Positions 1 to 8,061 of a stretch of 18,662 nt of DNA are shown one piece after another. The translations under genes were made by a program, and so were the position numbers. The stretch is from an uncultured Cellvibrio sp. (GTDB lineage: Bacteria > Pseudomonadota > Gammaproteobacteria > Pseudomonadales > Cellvibrionaceae). The notes below the pieces were generated by a model. The model had not been told where the DNA came from. It saw nothing but the letters and a program-made list of their open reading frames with translations, and did no database searches. How positions within the stretch are numbered: position 1 is the first letter of the stretch; every line of letters begins with the position of its first letter. The stretch lies in assembly GCA_946886255.1 (NCBI GenBank), contig CAMPIG010000041.1, positions 1 to 18,662 of the forward strand, written 5' to 3'.

Positions 1-287
1 AAGTGATACACCGTGCGCGCCGCGAATTCATAGGCTTCCACCAGGGTATAAGTCGGGCTCTTCACTGCGCCGGTATGGCCGAATGCTCGCAGAACGCCGC
101 GCGACAAGGTCGTCTTGCCCGCCCCCAGATCGCCCACCAGAAATACGGTAGCCGCGCCAGGCTCAGCGGCGAAGACATGCCCCAACTGCTCACCCAGGGC
201 AACCATGTCGGTTTCGTTATCGATGTACCAGGTTTTGTTGATAGATTCGTTCACGCCGGGGTTTGCCTCATCACGTCGGCAGAGCAT
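1..287 (-). CDS. tsaE: TsaE, tRNA threonylcarbamoyladenosine biosynthesis ATPase (partial, C-terminus outside window)
   Basis: Reverse-strand translation gives the N-terminal two thirds of TsaE (YjeE), the P-loop ATPase that works with TsaB and TsaD to make t6A37 on ANN-decoding tRNAs in the cytoplasm. The Walker A sequence GDLGAGKTT is intact and is followed by the family block VKSPTYTLVE and an aromatic-rich segment ending YH. The frame runs off the left edge. The ATG at 287 lies two bases after the nnr stop codon, so the genes are probably co-transcribed and coupled. No clear ribosome site precedes this ATG. A GTG at 254 has GAGG about 11 bases upstream and gives an N-terminus closer in length to E. 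coli TsaE, so it may be the true start. Identity is secure; the start is not. Confidence 0.93.
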   Translation of the reverse strand, partial: MLCRRDEANPGVNESINKTWYIDNETDMVALGEQLGHVFAAEPGAATVFLVGDLGAGKTTLSRGVLRAFGHTGAVKSPTYTLVEAYEFAARTVYH

Positions 288-289
288 TA

Positions 290-1804
290 TTAATCGCTGA
301 GCAGTTGGCACAGGTAGGGAATCAAATCCGTCGCCAGCAAACTGCGCTGCCCGACCTCATCCGCCGCCAGGTCTGCCGCCGTAGCATGTAGGCTAGCGCC
401 TAAACGCGCGGCGCCCGCTACCGTCATTCCCTGGGCTATCAAGCCGCCGAGGATGCCGCTCAGCACATCCCCCATGCCACCAGTGGCCATGCCGGGATTG
501 CCGGCTGTTACCACGCCGACACTGCCCATCTCTACCGCGACCAGACTGCCGGCGCCTTTGAGGATTACGGCACCGCCGTAACGTGTTTGTATCGCATCGA
601 CGGCGGCAAAACGATCCTGCTGGATATCAGCGGTATTCATACCTAATAGGCGTGCCGCTTCGCCGGGATGGGGTGTGAGCAACCAGCTATCGCGACGGGT
701 ATTTTCCGGCACTACCCGGCCAGCGGCGAGGATGTTCAGCGCATCAGCGTCCAATACCAGCGGCAAACCACTTTTCACTGCTTGCTGTAACATTTGCTCG
801 GACCAGGGAGAGCGCCCCAGTCCGGGTCCGACAACCAATACGGTGGGGCGTGCCAACCAGGGTTCCAGTTCTTGCCCGGACACCACGCCACAGGCCATAA
901 CCTCGGGGCGGCGCGCCAGAATGGCGGGGATATGCTCCGGGCGGGTGGCGATACTGACCAAGCCCGCACCCGTGCGCGCGGCGGCTTCTACAGCCATCAA
1001 CGCGGCACCGCCGTAACCCGTGTCACCGCCGATGACCATGACATGGCCAAAGTCACCTTTATGTGCATCCGCCGCGCGGGGGGCGAGAGTATTTAATAAA
1101 GCGGTTAATTCCAGACGCTCTGCTGATCCGACTTGAGCTTGCAGAACATCCGTCGACACGGCGAGCGCAGCCAGTATCACCTTGCCGCATAACGCCGGAC
1201 CTCGCCCGGTCAGCAGGCCGCGCTTGGTGCCGATAAAAGTTATCGTCACATCCGCTTTGACGGCACAACCATCCACTGCACCGGTATCCGCATTCAGCCC
1301 GGAGGGAAGATCCACCGCTATTACCGGCAGGCCACAGCTATTGATCTGGTCGATCGCTTGTACAAAAGGCGCACGTATAGCACCGTCCAGGCCGATGCCC
1401 AAAAGCGCATCGATCACAATGCCCTCTGAGGGAACAGCAGCTTGTTCAAACGGTGTAACGGCAACGCCTTCCTGGCAGGCAAAGTCGTAAGCCAGGCGGG
1501 CATCACCAGTCAGCCTTTCGAGAGCACCGACCTGGATTACCTGCACCGGCAAACGCCGCTGGGCTGCCAGGGCCGCCACTACATAACCATCACCGGCATT
1601 ATTGCCGGCACCGCAATACACGGTGATCAAATTCACCTCGGGATAAGTCTGCTGCAACACATCGAACACCGCCCGGCCCGCGCGCTTCATCAACTGGATA
1701 CCGGGCGTGCCGGCAGCAATGGCGGCCTGATCCAGTGCGCGGACCTCGGCAGCGCTGTAGAGCGTCGAAGGAAAAGGCATCTTATCGAGGGTGGTTAATA
1801 TCAT
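290..1804 (-). CDS. nnr: Bifunctional NAD(P)H-hydrate epimerase / ADP-dependent (S)-NAD(P)H-hydrate dehydratase
   Basis: The 504-residue product repairs hydrated NADH and NADPH. The N-terminal YjeF_N epimerase (about residues 15-215) interconverts R and S hydrates, and the C-terminal ribokinase-like domain (about 235-500) dehydrates the S form using ADP. Visible epimerase motifs are GAGNNAGDG (65-73), DALLGIG (132-138) and VDLPSGL (164-170). Dehydratase motifs are GPGLG (326-330), LDADALN (351-357), TPHPGE (377-382) and GNPGMATGGMGD (435-446), which contains the expected catalytic Asp446. Length is normal for the fused bacterial enzyme (E. coli YjeF). The ATG at 1804 was taken as start; Met9 (MPFPST) is an alternative, and neither has a strong ribosome site. 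tsaE follows directly, matching E. coli and Pseudomonas order. Confidence 0.96.
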   Translation of the reverse strand: MILTTLDKMPFPSTLYSAAEVRALDQAAIAAGTPGIQLMKRAGRAVFDVLQQTYPEVNLITVYCGAGNNAGDGYVVAALAAQRRLPVQVIQVGALERLTGDARLAYDFACQEGVAVTPFEQAAVPSEGIVIDALLGIGLDGAIRAPFVQAIDQINSCGLPVIAVDLPSGLNADTGAVDGCAVKADVTITFIGTKRGLLTGRGPALCGKVILAALAVSTDVLQAQVGSAERLELTALLNTLAPRAADAHKGDFGHVMVIGGDTGYGGAALMAVEAAARTGAGLVSIATRPEHIPAILARRPEVMACGVVSGQELEPWLARPTVLVVGPGLGRSPWSEQMLQQAVKSGLPLVLDADALNILAAGRVVPENTRRDSWLLTPHPGEAARLLGMNTADIQQDRFAAVDAIQTRYGGAVILKGAGSLVAVEMGSVGVVTAGNPGMATGGMGDVLSGILGGLIAQGMTVAGAARLGASLHATAADLAADEVGQRSLLATDLIPYLCQLLSD

Positions 1805-1872
1805 GGGGAATCTCGGTACGTAAGCGGCGGGTCGTTTCCGAAAAACCGATTCGCCGGGGAAAAAGTGGGCGG

Positions 1873-1878
1873 ATTATA
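1873..1878 (-). promoter_or_regulatory. Putative sigma-70 -10 box for nnr-tsaE
   Basis: The minus strand reads a perfect TATAAT here, about 70 bases upstream of the nnr ATG. The matching -35 region (plus-strand 1896-1901, TCCAGA on the minus strand) is only a 3 of 6 match at 17-base spacing. The position in the 199-bp divergent gap between nnr and the DUF1631-like gene suits an nnr promoter. This is a consensus match only. Confidence 0.45.
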
Positions 1879-2003
1879 CGCAACTTGGCACCCACTCTGG
1901 AAATCTCAGAAGTACGCCGATTCGCTCACCACCAAATATTCGCAATGCGGCCATCCATTCACTATATTCACAGCGTGTTATTTGCCTTCCAGCAGCGAGT
2001 GTT

Positions 2004-3809
2004 ATGCCCACGACCTTCAATCTCCAAGACCTGCTCAAGGGTGATGCAGCGCAACTGTCATCACTGTTCGATACAGCAGCCCTTACCCTACCGCAGGCGT
2101 CTGGATTGACGCTGTGCAGCGATCTGTCCCACGCCATCGCTCTGATCCAGCCAGTGGTAAATCCTGGCGAGTCGCTGGCCAAACAATTACCGCCACTGCT
2201 CGCTACCCACCAGCTCACTCTTGCACCTGCCTTATTGTTGCGAGTGATGGTGGCCGACAAATTGATACACACCCTATTCAGCGGTATGGATCAGAAGCTG
2301 CAACAGGAACTGAATAAGATGACCGTGCCGCTGGTCCTTGCCATCGCACAGGACGACACGGTCTACAGCAAGGCGCAGCATCCCTTGCGTCAACTTCTGA
2401 ACGAAGCCTGCCAACAGGGTTACACCTGGTATCCGCGCGATGCCAAACCCCACCAACAGTTTTTGGAAAAGTGCCAGCAGTTGGTCGAGGCGGTTCGACA
2501 AAATATCACCGAACCGGCGCTACTCATCGCTATAAAACAGTTTCGCCAGTGGACCGATACCGAAGACAAACGCGCGCGCATGCTGGAAACGCGCTTATGT
2601 GAAACCGAAGTCGCCCATCTGCGGTTGCTAGCCGCCGAATGCCAGGTGCTGGACCTGCTCAATCAATCGCTGGCCGGGAGGGCCCTACCCACCGCATTGG
2701 TTGAACAACTGCCGATCCTGAAAAGCACGCTGCAACATTGCCTGATTAATGACACAGCACAGGCGCCTTTCTGGAAAGCCTGGCAACGCAATCTGCCGGT
2801 CCTCGGCACGGTTTTTTGTACCGGAGACGATGTGGATGAGCAACAACTCTACCGCGACATTCCCCAGCTGCTGAGCGAACTGGAACGCAATCTGCATCAG
2901 CAACGCGACACCGGCGACCACTATCAGGATTTTGTCGATAACCTCAGCCAACACCTGATGCAGGCGATTCAGAAGAAGCCGCTGGAATGCAGCACCGTCG
3001 GCGCCTTTGCTTACCCGGAAGGCTATACCGACAATCACACGCGCGTGACCAGTGCCGTTTTGCAACAAGCGCAGACGATTGAAACGGGCGACTGGATTGT
3101 GTTGTACGGTGAGGATGGCCAACCATTGCGTTGCAAGCTGGCATTAAAGCTGCCGGATGTGGATCAACTCTTGTTTGTGGATCGTTCCGGGCGCAAAGTG
3201 ACGACCAAAAACCTGAAAGATTTTTCGTTGTGTTTATCAACCGGCGTTGCACACAAACTGAAACCTGTCGCAGTGGATGACGTCATCCTCAGCGCACTGA
3301 AACAACTGATTGCCCTGGGCGATAAACACGCTGAGCAATACCGCCAGGAAGCCGAGCACCAGCAAGCACAGGCAGCGGCGGAAAAACAGGCGGCGGCAGA
3401 AAAAGCCTTGGCCGAAGCACGCAAGCTGGCAGCAGAAAAACATCAGCGCACACTCGCGGAACAGGCGATGACGACGCAACGTCAGGTGCAAGAGAAAGCC
3501 GCGCGCGCCGCCGAGCAGTTAGCGCGCGAACAAGCAGCCACGGAGCTGGTTAACACCTTGAACGTCGGCGCCTGGGTTGAAATTGTTGAGCCGGATAAGC
3601 AACCTTTACGCTGCAAGTTATCGGTTATCATCAGTTCCACCGGCAAATATATTTTTGTTGATCAGGTAGGGCGCAAGGCGGCCGAACTGCAGCGCGAACA
3701 ATTGTTTGATGGCATCAAGACTCAACAGATTCAGGTCATCAGCAAAGGCGATAAATTTGAAGACCAATTGGTAAAAGTTATCCGCGGATTACGCAAGGAT
3801 ATTTCGTAG
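2004..3809 (+). CDS. DUF1631-like protein with duplicated C-terminal module
   Basis: This 601-residue protein lacks a signal peptide and membrane segments, so it is probably cytoplasmic. The N-terminal half is helical. The stretch VPLVLAIAQDD followed by HPLRQLLNEAC (about 108-135) resembles DUF1631 (PF07793), a family of unknown function common in pseudomonads and relatives. The usual C-terminal beta module appears twice: residues about 358-416 (GDWIVLYGEDG, QPLRCKL, FVDRSGRK) and about 518-576 (GAWVEIVEPD, QPLRCKL, FVDQVGRK). The copies share QPLRCKL, FVD and GRK at equivalent places. Between them (about 440-515) is an Ala/Glu/Gln/Lys-rich segment likely to be a coiled coil. A PilZ gene follows after 67 bp, so both may be co-transcribed and tied to c-di-GMP signalling; that is inference. 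Family assignment is from memory of the family pattern. The ATG at 2004 has only a weak GCGAG upstream. Confidence 0.7.
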   Translation: MPTTFNLQDLLKGDAAQLSSLFDTAALTLPQASGLTLCSDLSHAIALIQPVVNPGESLAKQLPPLLATHQLTLAPALLLRVMVADKLIHTLFSGMDQKLQQELNKMTVPLVLAIAQDDTVYSKAQHPLRQLLNEACQQGYTWYPRDAKPHQQFLEKCQQLVEAVRQNITEPALLIAIKQFRQWTDTEDKRARMLETRLCETEVAHLRLLAAECQVLDLLNQSLAGRALPTALVEQLPILKSTLQHCLINDTAQAPFWKAWQRNLPVLGTVFCTGDDVDEQQLYRDIPQLLSELERNLHQQRDTGDHYQDFVDNLSQHLMQAIQKKPLECSTVGAFAYPEGYTDNHTRVTSAVLQQAQTIETGDWIVLYGEDGQPLRCKLALKLPDVDQLLFVDRSGRKVTTKNLKDFSLCLSTGVAHKLKPVAVDDVILSALKQLIALGDKHAEQYRQEAEHQQAQAAAEKQAAAEKALAEARKLAAEKHQRTLAEQAMTTQRQVQEKAARAAEQLAREQAATELVNTLNVGAWVEIVEPDKQPLRCKLSVIISSTGKYIFVDQVGRKAAELQREQLFDGIKTQQIQVISKGDKFEDQLVKVIRGLRKDIS

Positions 3810-3876
3810 CGGCGGGTTGATAAATGCAGCAGATGTTAAACACTCACCATAAAAATGTTACCCACACGGTGTAAGC

Positions 3877-4245
3877 ATGAACAACAGACCGCAGAACAAA
3901 CGCCAGGAATCGCGCCTGACCACGGAGGAAACCGTGTTTATCGAATTAACCTCCGCCGAACCTGGTATCGAAATACCGCCTGATATAGTCATCAGTAACA
4001 GTGTTGATCTTTCAGCCAACGGCTTGCGCGTCACCGTTGACCGGGATCTGGTGATTGGCAGTATCTTGCGCGCCTGCGTGCAATTTCGCGATGCCCCGCA
4101 ACGTTATTTGTTGGTAACCGAAGTGAAGTGGTGTAGACCCCACGAACGCGCCGGAGAATTTATTGCCGGTCTAGCGTTGTTTGAATCGGAGGGAACGGAT
4201 ATTCAATCCTGGAAGGAACTGATTGCAGAGCGGTTTAGTGATTAG
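3877..4245 (+). CDS. PilZ-domain c-di-GMP-binding protein
   Basis: The 122-residue product is a stand-alone PilZ domain. The RxxxR motif is present as Arg9-Arg13 (RQESR) and the DxSxxG motif as Asp44-Gly49 (DLSANG), so both canonical c-di-GMP contacts are intact. The rest fits the PilZ beta barrel, including the late segment FIAGLALF. Such proteins act as cytoplasmic effectors that change partner activity in motility, adhesion or polysaccharide production; the target here is unknown. It follows the DUF1631-like gene by 67 bp with no terminator seen between, suggesting one transcript. Two TAG stops lie in tandem at the end, and the second belongs to a REP-like repeat (4245-4277). The ribosome site is weak. 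Confidence 0.88.
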   Translation: MNNRPQNKRQESRLTTEETVFIELTSAEPGIEIPPDIVISNSVDLSANGLRVTVDRDLVIGSILRACVQFRDAPQRYLLVTEVKWCRPHERAGEFIAGLALFESEGTDIQSWKELIAERFSD

Positions 4246-4277
4246 TAGGTCGAATTAGCCGCAGGCGTAATCCGCCA
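4245..4277 (+). repeat. REP-like palindrome, degenerate copy A
   Basis: It begins with the foot GTAGGTCG and runs through ATTAGCC and GGCGTAATCCG, the same layout as the three copies at 15028-15198, but the outer stem is imperfect. It lies directly at the 3' end of the PilZ gene in the 103-bp gap before queG. Confidence 0.6.
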
Positions 4278-4348
4278 CAAAGCTCCCCGAAAATAAGCTG
4301 TCATTCTCTGGCACAATGTGACCATCATCGACTACGCCCGCCTGACCC

Positions 4349-5494
4349 ATGATTGATAACATCGACTTTGCGCAACTCGCCGCCGACATCAAGCTATGGG
4401 GGCGGGAGTTGGGATTTCAGCAGGTAGGCATTACTGATATCGACCTCAGCCATGAAGAGTCACGCCTGCAAGACTGGCTTGCGCAAGGCTATCACGGCAC
4501 CATGGCCTGGCTAGCGGCACACGGCAACAAACGTTCACGCCCGGCCGAACTGGTGCCCGGCACGGTGCGCGTAATCTCGGTGCGTATGGATTATCTGCCC
4601 GGTGATACACAACAAATCCGTATCCTCAAAGATCCCACCAAGGCGTACATCTCCCGTTACACCCTTGGGCGCGATTATCACAAACTGATCCGCAAACGAC
4701 TGGGCCAATTGGCGCAACGTATTGATGCCACGTTACCGTCGGACTTTCCCGGTAAAGGCGAGGTGCAAAACCGCGCCTTTGTCGACAGCGCACCGGTGAT
4801 GGAGCGACCATTGGCAGAAAAAGCGGGGCTCGGTTGGACGGGCAAACACACGCTTATTCTTAACAGCGAAGCTGGCAGCTGGTTTTTCCTGGGCGAGATC
4901 TTTACATTTTTGCCATTACCAGTGGACCAGCCGGATCAACCCAACCGCTGCGGCGATTGCACGGCCTGCCTTAAAGTCTGCCCCACGGATGCTTTTCCGC
5001 GACCCTACGAGCTCGATGCGCGCCGCTGCATTTCCTACCTCACCATCGAAAACCCCGGCGCTATTCCGGAAGAATTTCGCGAGCCGATAGGCAACCGCGT
5101 ATTCGGTTGCGATGACTGCCAGGCTATCTGCCCCTGGAATAAATACGCACAGCCAACGCAGGAGACGGCGTTTCTGCCGCGCCATGGCTTGGCGGACAGC
5201 GACCTGCTGACGCTGTTTAACTGGACCGAAAGTGAGTTCCTTACCTTTACCGAAGGCTCCGCCATCCGCCGCGTGGGTTACGAGGGCTGGTTACGCAATT
5301 TGGCGGTTGGCCTGGGTAATGCGCCCAGCGATTCGCAGATTGTCGCCGCCCTGGAGCTGAAGCGCCCACAGGTATCAGCCATGGTGCAGGAGCATATCGA
5401 TTGGGCGCTCGCGCAACAGGCGCAACCACGCCGACGTCGTCGGCGTAAGATCCACGCACCAGCATTGCAGACTCAGCCAATTACTCTGCGCTGA
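4349..5494 (+). CDS. queG: Epoxyqueuosine reductase QueG
   Basis: QueG reduces epoxyqueuosine to queuosine in tRNA anticodons (position 34 of Tyr, His, Asn and Asp tRNAs), using cobalamin and two [4Fe-4S] clusters. The 381-residue sequence shows the expected catalytic Asp146 in FVDSAPVMERP, the block GLGWTGKHTL, and the ferredoxin-type cysteines Cys201, 204, 207 and 211, Cys227 in RRCISYLTIE, and Cys254, 257 and 261 (CDDCQAICPWN). Length is normal. The C-terminus ends in an unusual run of six arginines and a lysine followed by about 17 residues. queG normally neighbours nnr and tsaE; here a DUF1631-PilZ pair intervenes. The ATG at 4349 lacks a clear ribosome site but matches the family N-terminus. 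Confidence 0.96.
   Translation: MIDNIDFAQLAADIKLWGRELGFQQVGITDIDLSHEESRLQDWLAQGYHGTMAWLAAHGNKRSRPAELVPGTVRVISVRMDYLPGDTQQIRILKDPTKAYISRYTLGRDYHKLIRKRLGQLAQRIDATLPSDFPGKGEVQNRAFVDSAPVMERPLAEKAGLGWTGKHTLILNSEAGSWFFLGEIFTFLPLPVDQPDQPNRCGDCTACLKVCPTDAFPRPYELDARRCISYLTIENPGAIPEEFREPIGNRVFGCDDCQAICPWNKYAQPTQETAFLPRHGLADSDLLTLFNWTESEFLTFTEGSAIRRVGYEGWLRNLAVGLGNAPSDSQIVAALELKRPQVSAMVQEHIDWALAQQAQPRRRRRRKIHAPALQTQPITLR
5428..5446. repeat. Inverted repeat inside the queG 3' end
   Basis: Eight-base arms ACGCCGAC and GTCGGCGT are separated by a three-base GTC loop. The repeat encodes most of the poly-arginine run near the QueG C-terminus. It may be chance from Arg codons or a small hairpin in the mRNA. 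Confidence 0.5.
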
Positions 5495-5524
5495 TTCGCC
5501 CCACCGAGAGAGGTAGTGGAGAAA

Positions 5525-5552
5525 ACCGCAGGCCATTTGCGTGGCCTGCGGT
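5525..5552 (-). terminator. Rho-independent terminator of the TonB-dependent receptor gene
   Basis: A perfect 10-bp stem (ACCGCAGGCC with GGCCTGCGGT) and an 8-base loop are followed on the minus strand by TTTTCTCC. It lies 11 bp beyond the receptor stop codon. On the plus strand, downstream of queG, no T tract follows, so it serves mainly the receptor gene. Confidence 0.85.
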
Positions 5553-5563
5553 AAAGACGGGGT

Positions 5564-7777
5564 TTAGTTGAACGTGTAGTTCAGGCTCAGGGTGTAGTTG
5601 CGCGGCGTGCCGTAGCGGTAGGAGCTGAAATACCCAACTTGTGAGTAGTATTTTTCATCCGTCACGTTGGCCGCGTTGAACTGTAGGTTCAGGTCATCGG
5701 TGATGGCATAGCGAGCCATCAGACTGACCAATGCGTAGGCGTCCTGGGTAAGCCTGTCGGCTTGGCCAACCGGGTTAATGCCCGCCGAGTAAGTCTCATT
5801 TTGCCAGTTTACACCGCCGCCCAGTGTCAAGCGCTCAAGCGCTCCACCAAATTGGTAGGAGGTAAACAACTTGATCTGCTTGGTCGCGATATCGGTTTTC
5901 AGATCGTTGCCATTAGCGTCTTCGATGGTGAATTGTGAGTAACCAGCACTGATGTTCCAACCATCGATAGGCTGGCCAATCATTTCAATCTCAACACCTT
6001 TACTTTGTGCTCCCGCTACAGGAAAGAATGCCTCGCTTTGCTCTGCTGTGCCGGTGAAGTTAGTGACCTTCTGAGCCAGGTTGTCTTGCTGGATATCAAA
6101 GTAAGCAATAGTGGTTTGCAGGCGGTCGTCCAGAAAACGACTTTTCAAACCAATCTCCGCACTTTCGCCAACCAATGGATCAAGGAAATTCCCACTCGTA
6201 TCGCGATTGTTTTGCGGCTTGAAGATTTCGGTGTAACTGGCGTAGATCCGGTGGGCATCCGTCAGGTCATACAGCGCGCCCGCGTAGGGAATAAATTGAT
6301 CTTTATTGCCGTAATCAACGATGCCGCTCCAGTCAAAACCGTTGCGTTCCCAGGTGGCCACACGTCCGCCCACAATAAACTTGAGCTTATCGGTGGCAGA
6401 AAGGCGAGTGGCTGCATAATAGCCGTGCTGTTCGGTTTCGCTACCTTGGGATTGGGTGCGTACGTCTGACCATTCCGGCTCATGCAGGTCGCCCCACTCG
6501 TAGAAGTTTTCCACGGGAACGCAGTCGTAACCGCCGCACAGGTTGCCGCCCAAGGGCAGTTGGGTAAAGGTTTTCGCTGACTGATCAGCATAGAGGGCAC
6601 CCACTACAAAATCGTGGGTTTGGTTAAACAGGTTGAAATCACCTTTCAGCTGGATATCAAAACTGTCCTGTTTTGATTCGCCATCGCTGCGATAGCGCTG
6701 AGCGGTCAGACCAGCACCGGTCTCTTTATCCAAATAAACACATTCCCCCGTCGCCCAATTGCATGGGGTACTGACGTAAAGCAAGCGCGCTTCTGTTTCG
6801 TAGTGCAAATTGTTGTAGTTAGCGAGCAACTCCCAACCATTGGCAAACGAATGATTGATGCTGGCGAAATAATTGGTGTTGGTTGACTCCCATCGGTTCC
6901 AGTCCATTGCCGTGGTTTTGGAAACATCCCAATCGGGTCTGGTGCCATCGGAGAAGAATCCCGGTAATACGCCCCACACGGTAGATGTCGGATTATTGTT
7001 TTGGTAGCTCGCACCTACACGTAGCAGTGTTGCGTCGGTCAAATCAGCTTCCAGTACCCCGTAGAGCGTTTTTTTGTCGTCTTCATAATAATCAACGAAG
7101 GAATCGGCTTCCAGATAACGGCCTACTACACGACCACGGATATTCCCGCTTTCGTTTAAACCGGAAGACACGTCTGCTGCCAGGCTCTTTTTGCTCCAGC
7201 TACCCGTGGCGACATCCACAAAACCGGTCAATTCCTCGTTATGGGCGTGTTTGCGCACCAGGTTGATAGAAGCAGACGGATCACCGACGCCGGTCATCAA
7301 ACCGGTTGCCCCGCGTACAAATTCAATACGCTCGTAGATAACGGTATCTGCCACGGTTTCACCGGAATCGCCACCCAGGCTCCAAGAGGTGGGTACGCCA
7401 TCGATTTGATAGCTGTCAATCTTGAAACCGCGCGCATAAAAGTCATTGCGCACATTGTCCACTTCCGCAGATGACACCCCAACGGCGTTATTCACCGCAT
7501 CCAGAATGCTGGTGATGTTCTGGTCCTGCATCCGTTCAGCGGTGAGGATCGACACCGACTGCGGCGTCTCTTGAACCGTCAGCCCCAGACCAGTCGCCGT
7601 ATCGATAGTCTTGGTCTGATCGACGCTGTACTTGCCGATGACTTTCATTTCTTCGATGGAGCCTTCCTGGTGGCTTTTCTGCGATGCGGTACCGCTGGCA
7701 GCGTCCTGAGCCAGACTTAACGGCGGATAGAAACAAAGCAGTAGGGTCGCAGAAAGAGAACGTAATTGAGATTTCAC
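5564..7777 (-). CDS. TonB-dependent siderophore receptor (FhuE/FpvA type without signalling domain)
   Basis: This outer-membrane receptor probably imports a ferric siderophore using TonB-ExbBD energy. The chosen GTG at 7777 has GGAG seven bases upstream and puts a good signal peptide at the N-terminus (MKSQLRS, hydrophobic core, cleavage near SLAQ-DA), giving 737 residues. An in-frame ATG at 7834 would place 19 poorly suited residues before it. A TonB-box-like EEMKVIG is followed by the plug (TVQETPQSVSILTAERM, YARGF, QIDGVP, ERIEFVRGATGLM) and then a 22-strand-type barrel ending NVTDEKYY and YGTPRNYTLSL. Too few residues precede the plug for an STN domain, so it is not a surface-signalling transducer. 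Two short Cys pairs (CNWATGEC, CGGYDC) suggest disulfides in outer loops. The last residue is Asn after Phe, which is atypical. A Fur box lies upstream; no siderophore synthesis genes are nearby. The ligand is unknown. Confidence 0.93.
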   Translation of the reverse strand: MKSQLRSLSATLLLCFYPPLSLAQDAASGTASQKSHQEGSIEEMKVIGKYSVDQTKTIDTATGLGLTVQETPQSVSILTAERMQDQNITSILDAVNNAVGVSSAEVDNVRNDFYARGFKIDSYQIDGVPTSWSLGGDSGETVADTVIYERIEFVRGATGLMTGVGDPSASINLVRKHAHNEELTGFVDVATGSWSKKSLAADVSSGLNESGNIRGRVVGRYLEADSFVDYYEDDKKTLYGVLEADLTDATLLRVGASYQNNNPTSTVWGVLPGFFSDGTRPDWDVSKTTAMDWNRWESTNTNYFASINHSFANGWELLANYNNLHYETEARLLYVSTPCNWATGECVYLDKETGAGLTAQRYRSDGESKQDSFDIQLKGDFNLFNQTHDFVVGALYADQSAKTFTQLPLGGNLCGGYDCVPVENFYEWGDLHEPEWSDVRTQSQGSETEQHGYYAATRLSATDKLKFIVGGRVATWERNGFDWSGIVDYGNKDQFIPYAGALYDLTDAHRIYASYTEIFKPQNNRDTSGNFLDPLVGESAEIGLKSRFLDDRLQTTIAYFDIQQDNLAQKVTNFTGTAEQSEAFFPVAGAQSKGVEIEMIGQPIDGWNISAGYSQFTIEDANGNDLKTDIATKQIKLFTSYQFGGALERLTLGGGVNWQNETYSAGINPVGQADRLTQDAYALVSLMARYAITDDLNLQFNAANVTDEKYYSQVGYFSSYRYGTPRNYTLSLNYTFN

Positions 7778-7836
7778 GAAAGCACTCCAAAAATCGGGGT
7801 TAGATGTCAGAATTGGAGGCGCACAATAACACAAAT

Positions 7837-7855
7837 AGCAATCATTATCATTAAC
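7837..7855 (-). promoter_or_regulatory. Putative Fur box
   Basis: The minus strand carries GTTAATGATAATGATTGCT, matching 14 of 19 positions of the classical Fur consensus. It lies 60 bases upstream of the receptor GTG start. A further partial GATAATT half site sits just upstream (plus-strand 7861-7867). This predicts iron-repressed expression. Confidence 0.75.
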
Positions 7856-8016
7856 ACACCAATTATCATCTATTGCTGCGAGTAACGGGCAGGAGGCAGA
7901 TTGATCAAGCAGGGGTAAATGCGACGGGGTTGGCTTAGGGTTACGTTCTAACGGACTGGAGGCGTTTCCCGGCAGATCGCGTCAGGATGAGTAATCAAAA
8001 AAACGAGGTGTGAGTG

Positions 8017-8040
8017 AAACGCCGGCGTCAGCCGGCGTTT
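8017..8040 (-). terminator. Hairpin terminator downstream of the DcaP-like porin gene
   Basis: A perfect 10-bp inverted repeat (AAACGCCGGC with GCCGGCGTTT) around a GTCA loop lies 21 bp after the porin stop codon. The T run is short on the minus strand (GTTT) and longer on the plus strand (GTTTTGTTT). Placement makes it the porin terminator, possibly working in both directions. It separates the porin transcript from the Fur-controlled receptor. Confidence 0.75.
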
Positions 8041-8061
8041 TGTTTGAAGGTTTATACCCGA

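Noticed and set aside
1963..1968. TATATT as -10 for the DUF1631-like gene
   Set aside because: The -35 at 17 bases is only 3 of 6 and the region is AT-rich; too weak to list as a feature.
6005..6469. 154-residue open frame antisense to the TonB receptor
   Set aside because: It is a shadow of the receptor gene, without ribosome site or recognisable domain.
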